Below are positions 14,742 through 18,924 of a stretch of 18,924 nt of DNA, one piece after another. The DNA is from Gemmatimonadota bacterium (lineage in GTDB: Bacteria; Gemmatimonadota; Gemmatimonadetes; Gemmatimonadales; Gemmatimonadaceae). Location: NCBI GenBank assembly GCA_029884515.1, contig JAOUHR010000004.1, positions 1 through 18,924 on the forward strand, read 5' to 3'. How positions within the stretch are numbered: the first letter of the stretch is position 1; each line of letters starts with the position of its first letter. The translations under genes and the position numbers were made by a program. The notes under the pieces are model-generated. The model was not told the DNA's origin. It searched no databases and worked only from the letters and a program-made list of their open reading frames with translations.

Positions 14742-15369
14742 CCGCCACCGGCTCGGCGAGCGTCGCAGCGGCAAGGAGCACCAGCGAGAGCCAGAGCAGG
14801 TCGGCGGTGAGCAGGTGCAGAAGCTGCATCGCGATCGGCGCGAGCAGGAGCCCCCCCTCGCGGCCGACGCGCGCGAGGCGCGGGGCCGCGCGGCCGCCCG
14901 CGAACCACGGCACGACGGCGAGCGTGCCGATCAGGAGGAACGTGTTGAGCAAGTGCGCCGCGAGCCAATAGGCGCGCGCGATGCTCTCGTTCTGCGCCAC
15001 CATCTCGAAGAGGACGAGCCCGGCGCCGACGAGCGCCTCGGTGAGCATCAGGAGCATCGCGACGTGCGCCGCCGTGCGCGCCGGCGAGCCGCGGACGAAG
15101 AGGCGGCGCGCCCGCACCACCAGGACCACCACCAGGACGAGCGCCAGGCCCGACGTGGCGCGGTGCGTGAGTTCGATGAGCGTGGCCGTCGTCGGCGCGC
15201 GCGGGATCACCACGCCGTTGCAGAGCGGCCAGTGCGCGCCGCAGCCGGCGCCCGAGCCCGAGGCGCGCACGTACGCGCCCCAGAGGATCACCAGCAGGTT
15301 GAAGGCAAGGACACCCCACCCGTATCTTGCGAAGCGCGCCCCCGACGTCCTCACAACGGGTCCCCTCAT
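14716..15369 (-). CDS. Compact COX15/CtaA-type heme A synthase homologue
   Basis: A 217-residue membrane protein homologous to heme A synthase, which oxidises the heme O methyl group to formyl for aa3-type oxidases. The N-terminal half is complete. Helix 1 ends in [12 protein letters not shown], the first extracellular loop carries the cysteine pair in [10 protein letters not shown] (Cys43, Cys50), His69 sits in [10 protein letters not shown], and His139 in the AHLLNT helix matches the second N-terminal heme ligand. The C-terminal half is reduced to [27 protein letters not shown] with His185. The family's usual fifth and sixth helices, with the third conserved His, are absent (usual length about 300-350). 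The ATG at 15369 is chosen because TM1 follows directly; the open frame upstream to 15585 is not family-like. The 3' end overlaps the converging guanylyltransferase gene. Confidence 0.8.
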   Translation of the reverse strand: MRGPVVRTSGARFARYGWGVLAFNLLVILWGAYVRASGSGAGCGAHWPLCNGVVIPRAPTTATLIELTHRATSGLALVLVVVLVVRARRLFVRGSPARTAAHVAMLLMLTEALVGAGLVLFEMVAQNESIARAYWLAAHLLNTFLLIGTLAVVPWFAGGRAAPRLARVGREGGLLLAPIAMQLLHLLTADLLWLSLVLLAAATLAEPVAATAPARSG

Positions 15370-15381
15370 GGAACGTGTTCC
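15370..15381. promoter_or_regulatory. Short palindrome abutting the COX15-like start
   Basis: GGAAC-GT-GTTCC directly precedes the ATG on the minus strand. Arms of 5 bp can arise by chance in this composition, but the half-site GGAAC is also the core of the inverted repeat at 12640. Role unknown. Confidence 0.2.
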
Positions 15382-15457
15382 GCGCACCACGCTCGAGCTG
15401 GCGGATCCCGCCGCGCGCCGTCGGTGCTGAACCACAGCGCACGCGGCCGAGCGACAC

Positions 15458-16657
15458 GTGGCGAAGTCTAGCGAGGCGGTGGACCTCGCGCGCTGGCGCG
15501 CCGAGACCCCCGGCTGCGCCGCGCGGGTGCACCTGAACAACGCCGGTGCATCGCTCATGCCCGCGGTCGTGAAGGACGCGATCACGGGCTTCCTCGGGAG
15601 GGAGTCGCTCGAGGGAGGCTACGAGGCCGCGGACGCCGCGGCCGTCGAGGTCGCGCAGGTGTACGCCGCCATCGCCGCGCTCGTCGGCGCACGGCCGCGC
15701 AACATCGCCATCGTCACGAGCGCCACGCATGCCTTCGCGCAGGCGCTCTCCGCGTTCGACTTCGCCGCCGGCGACGCGATCCTCACCACCAACGCGGACT
15801 ACGTCTCGAACCAGCTGATGTACCTCGCGCTCGCGAGGCGGCAGGGCGTGCGCGTGGTGCGCGCGCCGGATGCGCCGGAAGGTGGGGTGGATGTGGACGC
15901 CTTCGCCGGACTCCTCGCGCGCGAGCGGCCCCGGCTCGCCGCCGTCACCTGGATCCCGACCAACAGCGGGATGATCCAGCCGGCCGAGGAGCTCGGCCGG
16001 CACTGCCGGGAAGCGGGTGTGCCATTCCTTCTTGATGCGTGCCAGGCTGTCGGCCAGCTGCCGATCGATGTCGGCGCATTGCAGTGCGACTACCTGACAA
16101 CCACGGCGCGCAAGTTCCTGCGCGGACCGCGCGGGATCGGCTTCCTCGTGGCGAGCGACGCGGCCCTCGCGCGCGGCGACGCGCCACTCCTGCTCGATAT
16201 GCGCGGCGCACGCTGGACCGAGGCGGACACCTACGCGCTCGTCGCGGACGCCCGCCGGTTCGAGCAGTGGGAGTTCCCGTACGCGCTCGTGATGGGGCTC
16301 GGCGCCGCGGCGCGCTACGCCCTCGAGGTCGGCGTACCGCGCGCGGCGCAGCGCGCCCACGCGCTCGCGGCGCATGCGCGGGCACGGATCTCGGTGCTTC
16401 CCGGCGTGCGCTCGCTCGACCGAGGCGCGCAACTCTCGGCCATCGCGACCTTCGCCGTCGAGGGGCGCAGTGGCCGGGACCTGATGCTCGCGCTCCGGGG
16501 CCAGGGCATCAACACCAGCGCACAGTCGCGCGGCGACGCGCTCATCGACCTCGATCGCAAGGGGGTGGACTCGCTCCTCAGGGTCTCGCCGCACTACTTC
16601 AACACCGAGGACGAGGTCGAGACCGCGGCGCGCGCGCTCGACCGGCTGCTCGCCTAG
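15458..16657 (+). CDS. Class V aminotransferase / cysteine desulfurase-fold PLP enzyme
   Basis: A 399-residue fold-type I PLP enzyme of aminotransferase class V (the NifS/CsdA, isopenicillin epimerase and EgtE-like group). The N-terminal [12 protein letters not shown] (24-35) is typical of the epimerase/desulfurase-like branch. [16 protein letters not shown] (82-97) holds the PLP ring-stacking His91. [15 protein letters not shown] (191-205) holds Asp193 and Gln196. [17 protein letters not shown] (214-230) carries the Schiff-base Lys219. [13 protein letters not shown] near the end is the conserved C-terminal Arg/His/Tyr/N-T motif. No desulfurase active-site cysteine loop is obvious. Exact reaction unknown. 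The start is GTG at 15458 (a stop codon lies at 15428 in frame) or GTG at 15479; neither has a strong ribosome site. The gene is divergent from the COX15-like gene, and its stop shares CTAG with the converging gene. Confidence 0.88.
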   Translation: MAKSSEAVDLARWRAETPGCAARVHLNNAGASLMPAVVKDAITGFLGRESLEGGYEAADAAAVEVAQVYAAIAALVGARPRNIAIVTSATHAFAQALSAFDFAAGDAILTTNADYVSNQLMYLALARRQGVRVVRAPDAPEGGVDVDAFAGLLARERPRLAAVTWIPTNSGMIQPAEELGRHCREAGVPFLLDACQAVGQLPIDVGALQCDYLTTTARKFLRGPRGIGFLVASDAALARGDAPLLLDMRGARWTEADTYALVADARRFEQWEFPYALVMGLGAAARYALEVGVPRAAQRAHALAAHARARISVLPGVRSLDRGAQLSAIATFAVEGRSGRDLMLALRGQGINTSAQSRGDALIDLDRKGVDSLLRVSPHYFNTEDEVETAARALDRLLA

Positions 16658-17277
16658 GCGCCGGCGTCCGCCGGCGCGCGCTCCGTCGCCATCCACCACG
16701 TGAGGCGTGCGGCCAGCAGGGTCGAGGCGAGCAGAAGCGTCCACGCGGCGAACCGCAGCGCGCGCGCGATCGCGAGATCCTGCTGAAGGAGCCCCGCGCG
16801 CGTGAGCAGGTAGTTCCAGTCGTGGATCGCCCCCTCCGCCGAGAAGCTCACCAGGTCGAGCATCTCCGTGCGCGCGTCGGCCACGTACCACGAGAGCTCG
16901 GCAAGGCCGGTGGCGAGGAAGAGCCCGCAGATCGCCAGGCCGAACCAGTCCTTGCTCCGCATCACCACGGCGGCCGCGCCGAGCGGGACGAGGACCTGCA
17001 TCAGGCTGCCGCCGGCGATGCCCCACCACTCGCCGAGGAAGGCGAAGAAGAGGTGGCCGAACTCGTGCGCGCCGAAGATGATCCCGGAGAACAGCGTCCA
17101 TTCGCCCTGCTCGCGCAGGGGACGGAGCACCTGGAACGCGAGGTACGCGAAGATGGGCGCCCGCCACCACCACCAGCGGCCCGCACACCATTCGCGCATC
17201 CGGGCGGCGAGGGGCCGCGGACCGACGGTCGGGCCGTCCATCGGGCGGTCCGGCGGCGCTCCAGTGCGTTGGGTCAC
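16654..17277 (-). CDS. HEXXH-containing integral membrane protein, M50-like
   Basis: A 207-residue protein with about five or six hydrophobic segments. The zinc-protease-type motif AHEFGHLFFAF (His71, Glu72, His75) is inside a helix, as in site-2 proteases. EWWGIAGGSLMQVLVPLGAA follows (83-102), and a later HDWNYLL (152-158) could supply a third metal ligand (His152 or Asp153). It lacks the classic M50 N-x-x-P-x-x-x-L-D-G motif, so protease activity is unproven. I recall similar hypothetical proteins annotated as M50-type but could not search. The start is taken at GTG 17277 because a TACATT box lies exactly 6 bases upstream, suggesting a leaderless transcript; an ATG at 17241 is the alternative. 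Its 3' end forms a stem-loop just past the converging PLP gene. Confidence 0.7.
   Translation of the reverse strand: MTQRTGAPPDRPMDGPTVGPRPLAARMREWCAGRWWWWRAPIFAYLAFQVLRPLREQGEWTLFSGIIFGAHEFGHLFFAFLGEWWGIAGGSLMQVLVPLGAAAVVMRSKDWFGLAICGLFLATGLAELSWYVADARTEMLDLVSFSAEGAIHDWNYLLTRAGLLQQDLAIARALRFAAWTLLLASTLLAARLTWWMATERAPADAGA
16658..16677. terminator. Hairpin after the class V PLP gene
   Basis: Perfect 8-bp stem (GCGCCGGC/GCCGGCGC) with a GTCC loop, starting at the base after the PLP gene's stop. It lies inside the last codons of the converging M50-like gene (encoding APADAG). No T-tract. Confidence 0.4.
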
Positions 17278-17283
17278 ATCCGG

Positions 17284-17314
17284 AATGTACCAGCCCGTGG
17301 CTCGCGGTCGCCAA
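17284..17314 (-). promoter_or_regulatory. Candidate promoter of the M50-like gene
   Basis: Minus strand TTGGCG (17314-17309, 4/6), 19-base spacer, TACATT (17289-17284, 4/6), then 6 bases to the GTG start. The -35 overlaps that of the divergent lipoprotein gene. Confidence 0.45.
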
Positions 17315-17337
17315 GCGCGACGGATGGGGTGTACAAT
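17308..17337 (+). promoter_or_regulatory. Promoter of the Ig-like lipoprotein
   Basis: TCGCCA (17308-17313), 18-base spacer, TACAAT (17332-17337, 5/6 to TATAAT), then AGGGGGC and the ATG at 17345. Transcription would begin at or next to the ATG. The AGGGGG could also act as a closely spaced ribosome site. Confidence 0.55.
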
Positions 17338-17344
17338 AGGGGGC

Positions 17345-18924
17345 ATGCGTGCCTTCCTCACCGCAATGCAGGGCCGCATCCGTCGGGTGGCCGTGGCGGC
17401 GCTCGTCGGAACGACGCTCGCGTGCACGGGGGATGGGCCCGCGGGTGCCGGCGGGGTGCGACGGCTTGAGCTCGCGGTGCCGTCGGACACGCTGCGGCCC
17501 GGCTTCGTGGTGCAGGCGACCGCGACACCCTTCGATGCGAAGGGGCAGGTGGTCGAGGGTCGCCCGGTCCTCTGGCGGTCGCTGACGCCGGCCACGCTCG
17601 CCGTGAGCGCCGAGGGCCTCCTGTTCGCCCTGGCGCCGGGCACCGGCATCGCGCGGGCCTCCGTCGGAAACGTGTCGGCGGAGATCTCCCTCTCGCTCGT
17701 GAACCCGCCGGTGGCCTCGCTCACGCTCGACGCGGACACCGTGCGGCTGCTGCTGCCGGCCGGCGGACGTGCGCTCCACGCCACCGCGCGCGACGCGGCG
17801 GGCATCGAGATCCTAGGCGTGCCGCGCACGTGGGAGTCGAGCGCCGGGCGGATCGCCGCGGTGAGCAGCAACGGCGAGGTGAGTGCGCAGGCGGTCGGTA
17901 CGGCGCGCGTCACCGCGCGGGCGGAGTCGTTCGCGGCGACTGCCGTGGTGGAGGTCGGTGCGACGGTGACGCCGGGCGGCCCCGCGATCACCCAGGTGTC
18001 ACCCGGGTTCGTCGCGCCCGGACAGGTCGTGGCACTCGCGGGCACGGGGTTCGGGCCCACACCCGCCGCCAACTCCGTGCTCCTGGACGGCGTGCCGGTG
18101 GCGGTCACCTCTGCGACGTCCACCCAGCTCTTCCTCGCGCTTCCCGCCGCCGCCGCGTTCGCCTGCGAGCCCACGCGCACGGTGGCCGTCCAGGTGACCA
18201 CGAGCACCGGGATCGGCGTCGCGCCGGTCACGCTCCAGGTCGCTGCGCAGCGGTCGCTCGCGGTGGGACAGTCGCTCGTGTTCGCCACCCTCGCCGATGC
18301 GCGGTGCAACGAGTTCGCGCCCGAGGGCGGGCGGTACCTGCTCACCGTGCAGAACGCCACGCGTGCCGTCGGCTCCGGCGACGTGGCACTCACGGTGAGC
18401 GGCGTGATGACCGGCGGGTCGGCCGCGACGCAGATGGCGCCGCCTTCCGGCGCCCTGCGCACGGAGGCGCCGCGGCGTGCGGAGCCCCCCTTCGATCCGT
18501 CGCGCGACCGGGGAGCCGCGCGCCGCTCTCTCGAGGCACACGCACGCGTGATGGAGGCCAATCGTGCGCTCCTCGCGTCCGCCCGCCCGCCGGCGGCGCT
18601 CCGCCAGGCGCCCGCGGGCGCGCATCTCGACACGCCCGCGCCCGGCGCGGTCCTCCCGGTGCGGATCGCCGCACTGGGACAGCCGAACCTCTGCAACACC
18701 TTCACGAACATCGGGGGGCGCGCCGTCTTCGTCGGCGACCACGTGGTGATCCTCGAGGACACGGCGTCGGCCGTCAATGGGCAACCGACCCTCCACGGCC
18801 AGATGGACAACCTCTTCACCGCGCTGGGCGTCGAGCTCGAGACCACCGTGTGGCCCATCGTCCAGCAGTTCGGCGACCCTTTGGTGATGGACAGCCGGCT
18901 CGACGCGAACGGTCGCGTGTTCGT
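17345..18924 (+). CDS. Large Ig-like/TIG-domain lipoprotein, partial (possible metalloprotease)
   Basis: The frame is open from the ATG at 17345 to the right edge, 526 codons without a stop. A lipoprotein signal (RIRRVAVAALVGTTLAC, Cys27) is followed by two bacterial Ig-like (BIG2-type) repeats at about 40-118 and 122-204. The second has VTWESS-like RTWESSAGRIAAVSSNGEV and GTARVTARA. A TIG/IPT domain follows at about 214-300 (AITQVSPGFVAPGQVVALAGTGFG). Next come a beta-rich module with Cys274 and Cys321, then a Pro/Ala/Arg-rich linker (about 365-430). The last visible part (GGRAVFVGDHVVILED, then FTALGVELETTVWPIVQQFGDP and DSRLDANGRVF) resembles the region before the HEXXH of secreted M30/hyicolysin-like metallopeptidases. 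That last point is inference from memory, as the catalytic motif would lie beyond the window. The protein is lipid-anchored and exported. It is divergent from the M50-like gene. Confidence 0.8.
   Translation, partial: MRAFLTAMQGRIRRVAVAALVGTTLACTGDGPAGAGGVRRLELAVPSDTLRPGFVVQATATPFDAKGQVVEGRPVLWRSLTPATLAVSAEGLLFALAPGTGIARASVGNVSAEISLSLVNPPVASLTLDADTVRLLLPAGGRALHATARDAAGIEILGVPRTWESSAGRIAAVSSNGEVSAQAVGTARVTARAESFAATAVVEVGATVTPGGPAITQVSPGFVAPGQVVALAGTGFGPTPAANSVLLDGVPVAVTSATSTQLFLALPAAAAFACEPTRTVAVQVTTSTGIGVAPVTLQVAAQRSLAVGQSLVFATLADARCNEFAPEGGRYLLTVQNATRAVGSGDVALTVSGVMTGGSAATQMAPPSGALRTEAPRRAEPPFDPSRDRGAARRSLEAHARVMEANRALLASARPPAALRQAPAGAHLDTPAPGAVLPVRIAALGQPNLCNTFTNIGGRAVFVGDHVVILEDTASAVNGQPTLHGQMDNLFTALGVELETTVWPIVQQFGDPLVMDSRLDANGRVF

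Noticed and set aside
15371..15380. LexA-like box GAAC-GT-GTTC
   Set aside because: The SOS boxes I know have longer spacing (GAAC-N4-GTTC), the gene has no link to DNA repair, and the arms are short. Kept only as a low-confidence palindrome.
14600..17779. 1059-codon minus-strand open frame
   Set aside because: Runs through several unrelated genes on both strands. Its translation is low-complexity Arg/Ala/Gly and only contains short out-of-frame copies of neighbours.
17278..18858. Long minus-strand extension of the M50-like gene
   Set aside because: The upstream part is antisense to the lipoprotein, and a promoter-like box lies just before the GTG at 17277. The extension has no domain and unlikely composition.
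1..18924. tRNA, rRNA, CRISPR, insertion sequence, phage or defence genes
   Set aside because: I looked for repeat arrays, transposase or integrase motifs and structural RNA signatures by eye and found none. Small RNAs cannot be excluded without covariance searches.

Overview
The window is very GC-rich (roughly 70%, with G or C at most third codon positions). It is packed with ordinary bacterial genes in short, frequently divergent or convergent units. Several features together suggest an aerobic Gram-negative bacterium, most likely from Gemmatimonadota or a similar high-GC, soil-type phylum. These are secreted lipoproteins with Ig-like and TIG domains, an outer-membrane patatin with a D15-type barrel, a CtaA/COX15-type heme A synthase homologue, and -10-like boxes lying 6-10 bases before start codons. 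The phylum is an inference; there is no rRNA or other marker here.

Layout, left to right. Positions 1-935 (minus) hold an exported YtcJ-like amidohydrolase lipoprotein that runs off the left edge. Positions 1062-3722 (minus) hold phosphoenolpyruvate carboxylase (ppc) with a good sigma70-type promoter. Positions 3848-5683 (plus) hold a predicted outer-membrane barrel protein, a GNAT acetyltransferase and a DUF1353 protein, tightly spaced. A perfect hairpin separates them from a short MscL-type channel gene at 5740-6027 (minus). Divergent from mscL, 6166-8424 (plus) holds a 47-codon ORF, two unrelated SAM methyltransferase-like proteins, a three-helix membrane protein and a 53-residue membrane protein. 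Positions 8479-12623 (minus) hold a two-gene unit: a patatin-POTRA-barrel protein followed by a CocE/NonD-type hydrolase lipoprotein. Divergent from it, across a 52-base gap with an inverted repeat, are an EamA/DMT transporter and a mannose-1-phosphate guanylyltransferase-like enzyme (12676-14741, plus). Then come an unusually short COX15/CtaA homologue (14716-15369, minus), a class V PLP enzyme (15458-16657, plus), an HEXXH integral membrane protein (16654-17277, minus) and, divergent from that, a large Ig-like/TIG lipoprotein (17345 onward, plus) that runs off the right edge.

Functionally the region mixes central metabolism (ppc), aerobic respiration (heme A synthesis) and sugar-nucleotide supply (GDP-mannose type) with a marked envelope theme: four or five exported or lipid-anchored proteins, an outer-membrane phospholipase-like protein, a mechanosensitive channel and a transporter. 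I found no tRNA, rRNA, CRISPR array, insertion sequence or prophage. No gene-free stretch exceeds 130 bases. I see no clear undescribed multi-gene system. The best leads are the compact heme A synthase homologue, the symmetric inverted repeat between two back-to-back promoters, the patatin/CocE surface hydrolase pair, and the small coupled ORF before the methyltransferase.
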